From contig NZ_JASAOF010000035.1 of assembly GCF_029952525.1 (NCBI RefSeq), forward strand, positions 1 through 44,827: 44,827 bases of DNA. The letters run 5' to 3'. Both the position numbers and the translations under genes were made by a program. The notes under the pieces are model-generated. The model did not search any database. It saw nothing but the letters and a program-made list of their open reading frames with translations, and had not been told where the DNA came from. Below, piece after piece: positions 33,576 to 41,056 of this stretch (position 1 is the stretch's first letter; the number at the start of each line of letters is the position of its first letter). Source of the stretch: Saccharopolyspora ipomoeae. Lineage in GTDB: Bacteria > Actinomycetota > Actinomycetes > Mycobacteriales > Pseudonocardiaceae.

Positions 33576-33765
33576 TTGCGATTCTACTGATGAGTCAGTT
33601 GCGCAATGGCGTACACCTTGAAGCTGCCCTCGCGGATCGTCAAGACCCAATCTGCATCTGCGCAGGTAATTGGCTTTCCTTTGCCCGCAACCGGCGGCCG
33701 CAGGCGTCGATGCAGCGTTGCGATGAACCCCGACCGTTGCGATAGTCGCAATGCACTGTTAGCGT
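33576..33765. promoter_or_regulatory. Divergent promoter region with an array of TTGC/GCAA sites
   Basis: The 369-bp gap between transporter and regulator is not coding beyond the possible transporter extension. It holds TTGCGA at 33576, palindrome TTGCGCAA (33599-33606), TTGC-cc-GCAA (33681-33690), TTGCGA at 33718 and the perfect repeat TTGCGA-tag-TCGCAA (33737-33751). The last overlaps the -35 of a rightward promoter: TTGCGA (33737-33742), 17 bases, TAGCGT (33760-33765). A leftward -10, TAGAAT (33586-33581), lies beside TTGCGCAA. The repeated half-site is likely read by the regulator encoded at 33773. Confidence 0.55.
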
Positions 33766-33772
33766 GTGAGTC

Positions 33773-34633
33773 GTGGAGGACACGGAGTCGGCGCTGCGCG
33801 ACCGAGTGCGCGAGGTGCTGCGAGGGCACCCGGGCAGCCAGCGGGCGTTCGCCGAGCAGATCGGCCTGGACGCCACCAAGCTGTCCAAGTCCCTGGCCGG
33901 CACCCGGCGGTTCACCCCCGCCGAGCTCACCCGCATCGCCGAGACCGGCAACGTCACGGTCAACTGGCTGATCAACGGCAGCGACGAGGCCGAAACGGTC
34001 GCCGCCGTTCCGCAGCGCTCCGCCGCGCTCTCCCGCACCGCCGACGCGCAGGAAGCCGGACGGCACCAGCAGATCCTCGACGCCGCCTGGCACCTCATCG
34101 CCGAACGCGGGTACCACTCCGTGCGCGTCTCCGACGTCGCCCAGGAGTGCGGGGTCAGCGCGGCCACCATCCACTACCACTTCCCCGGTCGCGACGACCT
34201 GCTCACCGAAGCGCTCCGGCACTCGGTGCGCCAGGCCTTCGACCGGCAGGTCGCCGAGCTGCACAGCATCGACGACGCCCACGACCGCCTGCTCCGGCTC
34301 GTCGAGCTCCAGCTGCCCAAACCCGGGCTGCTGCGGCTGGAGTGGTCCATCTGGTTGCAGGTGTGGAACGAGAGCGCCCGCAACCCGAAGATGGGTGTGC
34401 TGCACTCGGATTCCTACACCCGCTGGCACGACACCATCGCCCGCACCATCCGCGAGGGCCAGCAGCAGGGCGTGTTCGTCGCCGACGCCGACCCCGAGGA
34501 CCTCGCCCTGTCGCTGACAGCGCTCATCGACGGCCTCGGCATCCAGGTCCTCACCGACCGACCCGGCCGCTCCGTCGAGCGCATGCGCCAGGTCCTGCAC
34601 GACTACGTCAACCGCGACATCGTCCAGCACTGA
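33773..34633 (+). CDS. Two-headed regulator: XRE-type HTH fused to a TetR-type repressor
   Basis: A 286-residue protein with two DNA-binding domains. Residues about 21-60 (SQRAFAEQIGLDATKLSKSL then FTPAELTRIAE) read as a Cro/CI-type helix-turn-helix. Residues about 98-145 (SVRVSDVAQECGVSAATIHYHF) are a TetR helix-turn-helix, followed by a TetR-like ligand domain. GTG start at 33773 lies 7 bases after a TAGCGT -10 box and has no ribosome binding site, so the mRNA is probably leaderless. It is divergent from the BCCT gene and precedes the carnitine genes; I infer that it controls both, sensing carnitine or a breakdown product. Confidence 0.8.
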   Translation: MEDTESALRDRVREVLRGHPGSQRAFAEQIGLDATKLSKSLAGTRRFTPAELTRIAETGNVTVNWLINGSDEAETVAAVPQRSAALSRTADAQEAGRHQQILDAAWHLIAERGYHSVRVSDVAQECGVSAATIHYHFPGRDDLLTEALRHSVRQAFDRQVAELHSIDDAHDRLLRLVELQLPKPGLLRLEWSIWLQVWNESARNPKMGVLHSDSYTRWHDTIARTIREGQQQGVFVADADPEDLALSLTALIDGLGIQVLTDRPGRSVERMRQVLHDYVNRDIVQH

Positions 34634-34740
34634 CCCGCACTCACCCGAATTCCCGCAGTCGTCGGCACGCCCGTGTCCGGCGCGCTGCGCGCTGCCCGGA
34701 AAACCCCTGGAAAACCTGGTGGTTCGAGAAAGGAATCGCG

Positions 34741-35628
34741 TTGAACAACGAAGTGATCATCACCGCGGCGCTCACCGGCGCCGGTGACACCGTCGGCAAG
34801 AGCGAGCACGTGCCGGTGACCCCGGAGCAGATCGCCCGCTCGGCCGTGGAAGCCGCCAACGCCGGGGCTGCCGTCGTGCACATCCACGTGCGGAACATCG
34901 ACGACGGCAAGGGTTCTCGCGACGTCGCGCTGTACCGGGAGACGGTGCGGCGGATCCGCGAGTCCGGTGTGGACGTCGTCATCAACCTCACCGCGGGCAT
35001 GGGCGGCGACCTGTTCATCGACCCCGACGACCCGCTCAAGCCGGTCGACGGAACCGACCTGGTCAACGGCCTGGAGCGGCTGCCGCACGTCGAGGAGCTG
35101 CTGCCGGACATCTGCACGATGGACTGCGGTTCGCTGAACTTCGGCGAGGGCAGCCAGCTCTACATCTCCACCCCCGACATGCTGCGCGCCGGCGCCAAGC
35201 GCATCCAGGAGCTCGGCGTGAAGCCGGAGCTGGAGATCTTCGACACCGGTCAGCTGTGGTTCGCCACGAAGATGATCGAGGAAGGCCTCATCGACGCCCC
35301 GCCGCTGTTCCAGCTGTGCATGGGCATCCCCTACGGCGCACCCGTCGACCCGGGCGTGCTGCAGGCGATGGTGAACATGCTGCCGGAGGGCGCGAACTGG
35401 GCCAGCTTCGCCATCGGCCGCAACCAGATGCCCTGGGTCGCGCAGTCGGCGATCCTCGGCGGCCAGGTCCGCGTCGGGCTGGAGGACAACCTCTACCTCA
35501 GCCGCGGTGTGAAGGCCACCAACGCCCAGCTGGTGGAGCGCGCGGTGACGATCGTCGAAGCGCTGGGCGCCAACGTCGCCACGCCGGACCAGGCGCGCGA
35601 GAAGCTCGGCCTGAAGCGGAGGTCCTGA
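34741..35628 (+). CDS. BKACE-family (DUF849) 3-dehydrocarnitine cleavage enzyme
   Basis: A 295-residue beta-keto acid cleavage enzyme. The zinc-binding pair H47 and H49 (VVHIHVRN) and NLTAGMGGD are family marks. BKACE proteins transfer acetyl-CoA onto a beta-keto acid; beside a carnitine dehydrogenase the substrate should be 3-dehydrocarnitine, giving betainyl-CoA and acetoacetate. The start is TTG at 34741, 7 bases after AAGGA; no in-frame ATG or GTG fits the family's N-terminus (NNEVIITAALTGA). It is followed after 1 base by the dehydrogenase gene. Other beta-keto acids are possible from family alone; the neighbours decide. Confidence 0.85.
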   Translation: MNNEVIITAALTGAGDTVGKSEHVPVTPEQIARSAVEAANAGAAVVHIHVRNIDDGKGSRDVALYRETVRRIRESGVDVVINLTAGMGGDLFIDPDDPLKPVDGTDLVNGLERLPHVEELLPDICTMDCGSLNFGEGSQLYISTPDMLRAGAKRIQELGVKPELEIFDTGQLWFATKMIEEGLIDAPPLFQLCMGIPYGAPVDPGVLQAMVNMLPEGANWASFAIGRNQMPWVAQSAILGGQVRVGLEDNLYLSRGVKATNAQLVERAVTIVEALGANVATPDQAREKLGLKRRS

Positions 35629-35629
35629 C

Positions 35630-36604
35630 ATGACCCCATCCCCGATGAGCCAGTCCACGATCGCTCCGGCCGAGGTCGGCCACGTCGCCTGCATCGGCGC
35701 CGGTGTCATCGGCGGCGGCTGGGTCGCGCACTTCCTGGCGCGCGGCTACCGGGTCACCGCCTGGGACCCGGCCGACGACGCGGCCGAGAAGCTGCACCGG
35801 CTGGTCGAGCTCGCCTGGCCCGCCCTGACCGAGCTGGGTCTCGCCGAGGGCGCGTCCCGCGACAACCTCACCGTCGTCGACACCCTCGAGAACGCCGTCG
35901 CCGGAGCGGAGTTCGTGCAGGAGAGCGCTCCCGAGGACCTGGACCTCAAGCGCGACCTTCTCGCCCGGATCGACGCCGCCACCCCGGCCGGTGTGGTGAT
36001 CAGCTCGTCCACCTCGGGCTTCACCATGACCGAGATGCAGGACCGCTGCCCCACCCCGCAGCGCCTGGTCGTCGGCCACCCGTTCAACCCGCCCTACCTC
36101 ATCCCGCTGGTCGAGGTCGTCGGCGGCGAGAGCACCGAGGACTGGGCGGTGCGCTGGGCCTCGGAGTTCTTCGAGGTCGCGGGCAAGTCGGTGATCACGA
36201 TGGACCGCGAGGTCCCCGGGTTCATCGCCAACCGGCTGCAGGAGGCGATCTGGCGCGAGGCGCTGCACATGGTCGCCAACGGCGAAGCGACGGTGGAGCA
36301 GATCGACGCCTCCATCACCGAGGGACCGGGGCTGCGCTGGCCGCTGTTCGGCCCGTGCCTGACCTTCCACCTCGCCGGTGGTGAGGGCGGCATGGCGCAC
36401 ATGCTCGACCACTTCGGCCCGTCGCTGAAGGCGCCGTGGACCCGCCTGGAAGCACCGGAACTGACCGGCGAGCTGCGCGACCGCATGGTCGACGGCTGCG
36501 AGGAGGCGTCCGGCGGCCGGCCCATCCCGGAGCTCGTCGCCGAGCGGGACCAGGCGGTCATCGCCGTCATGCGCGCGATGCAGCAGGTCCGGGGGACGCG
36601 ATGA
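35630..36604 (+). CDS. L-carnitine 3-dehydrogenase
   Basis: A 324-residue member of the 3-hydroxyacyl-CoA dehydrogenase family. The NAD-binding turn is GAGVIGGGW (23-31); the catalytic histidine H150 is in VVGHPFNPPYL, and the C-terminal GPGLRWPLFGPCLTFHLAGG is typical of carnitine dehydrogenase. It oxidises L-carnitine to 3-dehydrocarnitine. ATG at 35630 with GGAGG 7 bases upstream; a second ATG at 35645 is possible. Its stop overlaps the thioesterase start by 4 bases, and in some bacteria these two activities are one fused protein. Confidence 0.9.
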   Translation: MTPSPMSQSTIAPAEVGHVACIGAGVIGGGWVAHFLARGYRVTAWDPADDAAEKLHRLVELAWPALTELGLAEGASRDNLTVVDTLENAVAGAEFVQESAPEDLDLKRDLLARIDAATPAGVVISSSTSGFTMTEMQDRCPTPQRLVVGHPFNPPYLIPLVEVVGGESTEDWAVRWASEFFEVAGKSVITMDREVPGFIANRLQEAIWREALHMVANGEATVEQIDASITEGPGLRWPLFGPCLTFHLAGGEGGMAHMLDHFGPSLKAPWTRLEAPELTGELRDRMVDGCEEASGGRPIPELVAERDQAVIAVMRAMQQVRGTR

Positions 36605-36996
36605 GCGAAGGCGAGTTCCGGCAGAAGGTCCGGCCGGAGTGGATCGACTACAACGGCCACCTCAGCGAGGCCTACTACGTGCTGGTGTTCGGCTTCGCCA
36701 CCGACGCGCTCATGGAGCGCACCGGCATGGACGAGGCCTACCGCACCGCGTCCGGGTGTTCGCTCTACACCGTCGAGGCGCACGTCAAGTACCTGCGCGA
36801 GGTCGGTCCGGACGCCGAGATGCTGGTGCGGACCAGCATCGTCGAGCGCGGCGCGAAGAAGCTGCGGATCGCCCACGAGATGATCGTGGACGGCACCGTG
36901 GTCGCCACCGAGGAGATCGTCGCTCTGCACGTCGACAGCGCGCAGGGTCGTTCGGTGCCCTTCCCCGACCACATCGCCGCGCAGCTGGACAGCTGA
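36601..36996 (+). CDS. Hot-dog fold thioesterase (betainyl-CoA thioesterase)
   Basis: A 131-residue hot-dog protein of the 4-hydroxybenzoyl-CoA thioesterase type, with RPEWIDYNGHLSEAYY holding the usual Asp and the following conserved residues. It overlaps the carnitine dehydrogenase gene (ATGA), and in the known pathway the thioesterase frees glycine betaine from betainyl-CoA. That role is inferred from context; the fold alone gives only acyl-CoA hydrolysis. A terminator hairpin starts 1 base after the stop. Confidence 0.85.
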   Translation: MSEGEFRQKVRPEWIDYNGHLSEAYYVLVFGFATDALMERTGMDEAYRTASGCSLYTVEAHVKYLREVGPDAEMLVRTSIVERGAKKLRIAHEMIVDGTVVATEEIVALHVDSAQGRSVPFPDHIAAQLDS

Positions 36997-36997
36997 G

Positions 36998-37033
36998 GGT
37001 GCGCCCGGTGTCGTTCTCAGCACCGGGCGCACC
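36998..37033. terminator. Bidirectional terminator between convergent genes
   Basis: GGTGCGCCCGGTG (36998-37010) and CACCGGGCGCACC (37021-37033) are perfect 13-bp complements with a 10-base loop, squeezed between the thioesterase stop (36996) and the convergent stop at 37037. Confidence 0.75.
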
Positions 37034-37036
37034 ACT

Positions 37037-37333
37037 TCAGGCCCGCCGGGTTCCGGTGACCGCCGTGCGGGGCAGGCGTCCCGCGCGGGAGTGACCGGTG
37101 AGCTCGTCGCCGGTGACGATGACGTCGAAGTCGAGGTCCAGGCGCAGCGGCCGGGTCACCGACTGCCGCCAGGTGACGCGCTGGCCGTCGACGACGACGT
37201 CCACGAGCGCGACGGTTTCGTCCCGGGACGTGGCGGTTCCGGTGAAACCATCCGCGGTTCCGGTGAACTCGTAGGTCGCGGCGAGGGTGCCGATCGGCGT
37301 CTTGAGCTCGACGTCCCAGATCCCGGTGATCAT
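37037..37333 (-). CDS. Small conserved-looking protein of unknown function
   Basis: A 98-residue protein starting MITGIWDVELKTPIG. It is predicted to be beta-rich, with alternating hydrophobic residues and no membrane segment or cysteine. I do not recognise the family; the pattern resembles small lipocalin- or SnoaL-like barrels, but that is only a guess. Its ATG overlaps the stop of the DJ-1/PfpI gene (ATGA), so the two are co-translated and probably act together. A longer frame from 37366 is possible but would sit inside that gene. Confidence 0.65.
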   Translation of the reverse strand: MITGIWDVELKTPIGTLAATYEFTGTADGFTGTATSRDETVALVDVVVDGQRVTWRQSVTRPLRLDLDFDVIVTGDELTGHSRAGRLPRTAVTGTRRA

Positions 37334-37992
37334 GCGTGCTCCCGTTCGGCGTTCGGCGACAGCCACGCGGTTCCGCGGCGCTCGTGGGCGAAGAGCTCTT
37401 CGACGGCGTGGGCGACGTGCGAGCCGTACCGGCGTTGCAGCAGGTGCAGGCCGAGGTCCAGCCCGGAGGTCACCGAGCCGGACGAGACGAGGTCACCGTC
37501 GTCGACGACGCGGGCGTGCACGGCGTGGACCCCGGTGGCGTCGAGCAGGTCCATGCCGAGCGCGTGCGTGACCGCGTGGCGGCCTTCGAGGAGTCCGGCC
37601 ATGGCCAGCGCCAGCGACCCGCCGCACACGGTCGCCACGGTCACCTCCGGGTTGGCCAGCGCGCGGGCGAGCAGCGGGGCGGCCGCGCTGGTGCTGAACC
37701 TGTTGAGCAGCACGGGAATCGTGTCCACGCCGTTGTCGGGGTCGCCGTCGATCGGGCCGGAAGCGCCCGGCACGACGACGAATCCGGGCAGGTCCGGGTC
37801 GAGGGAGGCGGTGGCTTCCAGGGCCATGCCGCGGGTTCCCGACACGACTCGCCGGGGTCCTTCGGCGGAGACGAACTCGATGTGCAGGCCGTCGCCGGCC
37901 TCGTCACCGCCAGCGGCGAGGACCTCGAACGGAGCGATCGCGTCGAGCGGGTCGAACCCGTCGAACAGCACGACCTGGGCGGACAGGGGCAT
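37330..37992 (-). CDS. DJ-1/PfpI family protein (isonitrile hydratase-like)
   Basis: A 220-residue class I glutamine amidotransferase-like protein. The nucleophilic-elbow cysteine is in VATVCGGSLALAMAGLLEG, and QVVLFDGFDPLDAIAPFEVL is the start typical of the ThiJ/PfpI group that includes isonitrile hydratase and the sensor half of GlxA regulators. It lacks a DNA-binding domain. ATG at 37992 follows GAGGAG. It is divergent from a GlxA-type regulator and overlaps the small unknown gene. Substrate unknown. Confidence 0.8.
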   Translation of the reverse strand: MPLSAQVVLFDGFDPLDAIAPFEVLAAGGDEAGDGLHIEFVSAEGPRRVVSGTRGMALEATASLDPDLPGFVVVPGASGPIDGDPDNGVDTIPVLLNRFSTSAAAPLLARALANPEVTVATVCGGSLALAMAGLLEGRHAVTHALGMDLLDATGVHAVHARVVDDGDLVSSGSVTSGLDLGLHLLQRRYGSHVAHAVEELFAHERRGTAWLSPNAEREHA

Positions 37993-38144
37993 CAGCGGGG
38001 CTCCTCGGGCTCGTTCCGGCGCTCTCGCCGGGGTCGGCACCATCGTCGGGTCGGCTCGACCGCGCCCACCACCGTCTTAACGCCAACCTTCACCCGGATC
38101 TCGCCACCGTCCTGCGGCAGGACCGTGAACTGGGATGTTGTGGC

Positions 38145-38156
38145 TACAGTCGGCTC
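38145..38156 (+). promoter_or_regulatory. Promoter of the GlxA-type regulator, likely leaderless
   Basis: TACAGT (38145-38150) is a good TANNNT -10 box exactly 6 bases before the ATG at 38157, and no ribosome binding site is present. Transcription would begin at or next to the start codon. The rest of the 164-bp divergent gap shows no strong palindrome. Confidence 0.5.
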
Positions 38157-39101
38157 ATGCACACCGTCGCCGCGCTCGCGCTGCCGGACACGATCGCCTT
38201 CGATCTGGCCACGCCGATCGAGGTGTTCCGCCGGGCCAGGATGCCCGACGGGCGCGCCGCCTACCGCGTCGTCGTGTGCGGCACCGAGCCACTGCTGGAG
38301 GCCGGGCCGATCCGCATCGCCACCGATCACGGTCTCGACGAGCTCGCCCGCGCGGACACGATCGTCGTGCCCGGGCGCCACGACATCACCGTGCCGACGC
38401 CGCCGGACGCGCTGGAATCCCTGCGCGTCGCGGCGGCGGCCGGGACGCGGGTCGCCTCGATCTGCGTCGGCGCCTTCACCCTCGCCGAAGCGGGACTGCT
38501 CGACGGCCGCCCCGCCACCACGCACTGGGCCGCCTCGGACCTCCTGGCGCAGCGGTACCCGCGGGTCGACGTCGATCCGCAGGTCCTCTACGTCGACGAC
38601 GGCCCGGTCCTGACCTCGGCGGGCGCCTCAGCCGGACTCGACCTGTGCCTGCACATGATCCGCCGCGATCACGGCACCGCCGTCGCGGCCGATGCCGCAC
38701 GCCTGGCGGTGGCCCCGCTGCACCGCGACGGCGGCCAAGCCCAGTTCATCGTCCACAACCCGCCGGACCTGGCGCCCGCGACTCTCGAACCGCTGCTGGG
38801 CTGGATCGAGGAGCACGCCCACGAGCCCCTCACCCTCGCCGACCTGGCCACCGCGGGCCGGATGAGCACCCGCAGCCTGCACCGGCGCTTCCACGCCGAA
38901 ACCGGCCAGAGCCCCGTCGAATGGCTCACCCGAGTCCGGGTCCGCCACGCCCAGGAGCTCCTCGAAACCACTGATCACGCGGTGGAAACCATCTCCGACC
39001 GCGTCGGTTTCGCCAGCCCCAACACCTTCCGAACCCACTTCCGCCGCCTCGCCGGCGTCAACCCCCGCACCTACAGAACCACTTTCCGCAACGGCGGCTG
39101 A
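38157..39101 (+). CDS. GlxA-type transcriptional regulator (DJ-1/PfpI plus AraC domains)
   Basis: A 314-residue regulator. Residues about 1-175 form a DJ-1/PfpI-like sensor with the cysteine in SICVGAFTLAEAGLLDG; residues about 215-310 hold two AraC helix-turn-helix units (LADLATAGRMSTRSLHRRF and ETISDRVGFASPNTFRTHF). In Pseudomonas, CdhR, the activator of carnitine dehydrogenase genes, has this architecture, so a link with the carnitine cluster 1.2 kb upstream is conceivable. The nearer target is the divergent DJ-1/PfpI gene pair. Confidence 0.88.
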   Translation: MHTVAALALPDTIAFDLATPIEVFRRARMPDGRAAYRVVVCGTEPLLEAGPIRIATDHGLDELARADTIVVPGRHDITVPTPPDALESLRVAAAAGTRVASICVGAFTLAEAGLLDGRPATTHWAASDLLAQRYPRVDVDPQVLYVDDGPVLTSAGASAGLDLCLHMIRRDHGTAVAADAARLAVAPLHRDGGQAQFIVHNPPDLAPATLEPLLGWIEEHAHEPLTLADLATAGRMSTRSLHRRFHAETGQSPVEWLTRVRVRHAQELLETTDHAVETISDRVGFASPNTFRTHFRRLAGVNPRTYRTTFRNGG

Positions 39102-39127
39102 GCAGCGCGGAAGAGCGCAGGGCAGCG

Positions 39128-39195
39128 GACAGTTCTAGTGAGAACTGTCCGGACACAACGGACATTGATCATGGGTGATTCGAGGAAAAACCGTC
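39128..39195. repeat. 68-bp imperfect palindromic repeat, copy 2
   Basis: This ungapped relative of the element at 2104-2171 begins GACAGTTCTAG and ends AAAAACCGTC, sharing CCGGAC, AACGGAC and GATCATGG. Its left end carries its own perfect hairpin, GGACAGTTCT-agtg-AGAACTGTCC (39127-39150). It lies between convergent genes (GlxA regulator and DeoR), where it could act as a terminator. Confidence 0.55.
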
Positions 39196-39257
39196 CCCTG
39201 CCCACCACGATCACCACCGGTGCGCCCGGATCAGCCGGCGTTGCACCTGGGGTGGGG

Positions 39258-40040
39258 TCAGACGGTGATGATGGTGACCTCGGGGAGGCAGCGGAACGGG
39301 GCGAGGTCGGTTTCGCCCGCGTTGGTGTCGGTGACCAGCGTCCAGCGCGACGGCAGCGGGGCCCAGGCGTTGAACGGCATGGCGCCGAGCTTGCTGCTGT
39401 CGGCGAGGATGAAGACCTCGCGGGACTGGGCGATCATCTGCTCCTTGAGACGGGTCTGCAGCAGGCTCGCCTCGCAGATGCCGTACCGGGAGTCCAGCCC
39501 GTCGGCGCCGAGGAACGCCTTGTCGGCGGTCAGCCGCGACAGCGTCAGCTCGGCCAGCGGACCGACGAAGCCCTGGCTGATGTGCCGCAGCTCCCCGGCC
39601 AGCGACACCACCTGCACCGGATCGGCGTCGACCAGCTCGGTCAGCGCCATGACGCTGTTGGTGACCACCGTCAGCCCGGAGCGGTCGCGCAGGTGGTGGG
39701 CGAGCTTGCCGGTCGTGGTCCCCGCGTCGAGGATCACCGTGTCCCCGATGGAGACCTGCCCGGCCGCCCACTCGGCGATGCGGTCCTTCTCCGCCGAGGC
39801 CAGCGCGGAGCGCTGCCCCAGCGAGGGCTCGGCGCTGCTGGCGGGCATCGCCCCGCCGTAGGTGCGCGCGAGCTTGCCCTGGTCGGTCAGCAGCTGCAGG
39901 TCGCGCCGGATCGTCGAGGGCGTGACGGCCAGCGACGCCGCCAGCTCCTCGACCTGGACCGCGCCCTGCTCGGTCACCAACCGCTCTATCAACGCCCGGC
40001 GCTGCCCTGCCGAGAGGCGTCCTTCGACTTCCGCGCTCAC
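39258..40040 (-). CDS. DeoR-family transcriptional regulator
   Basis: A 260-residue regulator. Its N-terminal helix-turn-helix (VEELAASLAVTPSTIRRDLQ, about residues 29-50) is followed by the DeoR sensor domain, which shares the ribose-5-phosphate isomerase-like fold (ILDAGTTTGKLAHHL, KAFLGADGLD) and usually binds a sugar phosphate. Start GTG at 40040 has GGGAGG 8 bases upstream; the same frame runs further upstream but inside the PdxA-like gene region it is a shadow. Last gene of the acid-sugar operon and its likely repressor. Confidence 0.88.
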   Translation of the reverse strand: MSAEVEGRLSAGQRRALIERLVTEQGAVQVEELAASLAVTPSTIRRDLQLLTDQGKLARTYGGAMPASSAEPSLGQRSALASAEKDRIAEWAAGQVSIGDTVILDAGTTTGKLAHHLRDRSGLTVVTNSVMALTELVDADPVQVVSLAGELRHISQGFVGPLAELTLSRLTADKAFLGADGLDSRYGICEASLLQTRLKEQMIAQSREVFILADSSKLGAMPFNAWAPLPSRWTLVTDTNAGETDLAPFRCLPEVTIITV

Positions 40041-40063
40041 GCCGCGATCCTCCCAGAACCGGA

Positions 40064-41056
40064 TCAAGGCTTTCCGGCCAGTGCCGACGCCTGGCGCAGC
40101 GCCTCGATCATGCTGCCCGCCTCGGCCCGGCCGGTACCGGCGATGTCGAAGGCCGTGCCGTGGTCGACCGAGGTCCGGATGACCGGCAGGCCCACCGTGA
40201 TGTTCACCCCGGCCTCCAGGCCGAGGATCTTCACCGGGCCGTGGCCCTGGTCGTGGTACATCGCCACGACCAGGTCGAAATCGCCTCGCCCGGCCCGGAA
40301 GAACACCGTGTCGGCGGGCAGCGGACCCTGGGCGTCGATGCCGTCGGCGCGGCAGATCTCCAAAGCCGGGTCGATCTTCGACTCCTCCTCGCCGCGCCCG
40401 AACAGGCCGTTCTCCCCGGCGTGCGGGTTGATCCCGCACACCGCGATGCGCGGCGCGGCGATCCCGGCGTCGACCATCGTCCGGTGCCCGCGCCGCACGG
40501 TGCGCTCGACCAGGCCGGGATCGATCCGCTCGATGGCGTCGACGAGCCCGATGTGCGTGGTCACGTGGATGACCCGCACCTGACCGGTGGACAGCATCAT
40601 CGACACCTCCGGCACCCCGCACAGCTCGGCGAGCAGTTCGGTGTGCCCGGGATAGCGGTGCCCGGCGGCGTGCAGCGCCGCCTTGTTCAGCGGCGCGGTG
40701 CAGATCGCCTGCACCTGCCCGGCCAGCGCCAGCTCCGCCGCCCGGGCCACGTACCGGTAGGCGCCCTCCCCCGCGATCTCCGACCGCTCGCCGAACGGCA
40801 GGCCCGGCGGGATGCCGCCGACGTCGAGCACGTCGATCACGCCCGGGTCGCCGGAAGCCTCGGCGGGCTCGGCGACCGGTTTGATCCGCACGTCGACGCC
40901 GCAGATCTCGGCGGCGCGGGCCAGCCGCGCCGCGTCGCCGATCACCACCGGCCGGGCCAGGCCGCGCAGCTCGGGTTCGGCGAGCGCGCGCACGACCACC
41001 TCGGGCCCGACACCGGCGGCGTCGCCCATCGTGACGGCGATGGCGGGAAGGGTCAC
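40064..41056 (-). CDS. pdxA2: PdxA2-type 4-phospho-threonate/erythronate dehydrogenase
   Basis: A 330-residue PdxA-family NAD-dependent dehydrogenase. The metal-binding histidines are H168 (VTTHIG), H212 (NPHAGE) and H268 (YHDQGHG), and PGHTE at 136-140 is conserved. PdxA2 proteins paired with a DUF1537 kinase oxidise and decarboxylate 4-phospho-D-threonate (or erythronate) to dihydroxyacetone phosphate. GTG start at 41056 overlaps the kinase stop (GTGA). The pairing with the kinase and DeoR gene argues against pyridoxine synthesis. Confidence 0.86.
   Translation of the reverse strand: MTLPAIAVTMGDAAGVGPEVVVRALAEPELRGLARPVVIGDAARLARAAEICGVDVRIKPVAEPAEASGDPGVIDVLDVGGIPPGLPFGERSEIAGEGAYRYVARAAELALAGQVQAICTAPLNKAALHAAGHRYPGHTELLAELCGVPEVSMMLSTGQVRVIHVTTHIGLVDAIERIDPGLVERTVRRGHRTMVDAGIAAPRIAVCGINPHAGENGLFGRGEEESKIDPALEICRADGIDAQGPLPADTVFFRAGRGDFDLVVAMYHDQGHGPVKILGLEAGVNITVGLPVIRTSVDHGTAFDIAGTGRAEAGSMIEALRQASALAGKP

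Noticed and set aside
33766..34740. In-frame extension of the BKACE protein upstream through the regulator gene
   Set aside because: The upstream part is the out-of-frame shadow of the two-headed regulator; the TTG at 34741 has a ribosome binding site and begins the conserved N-terminus.
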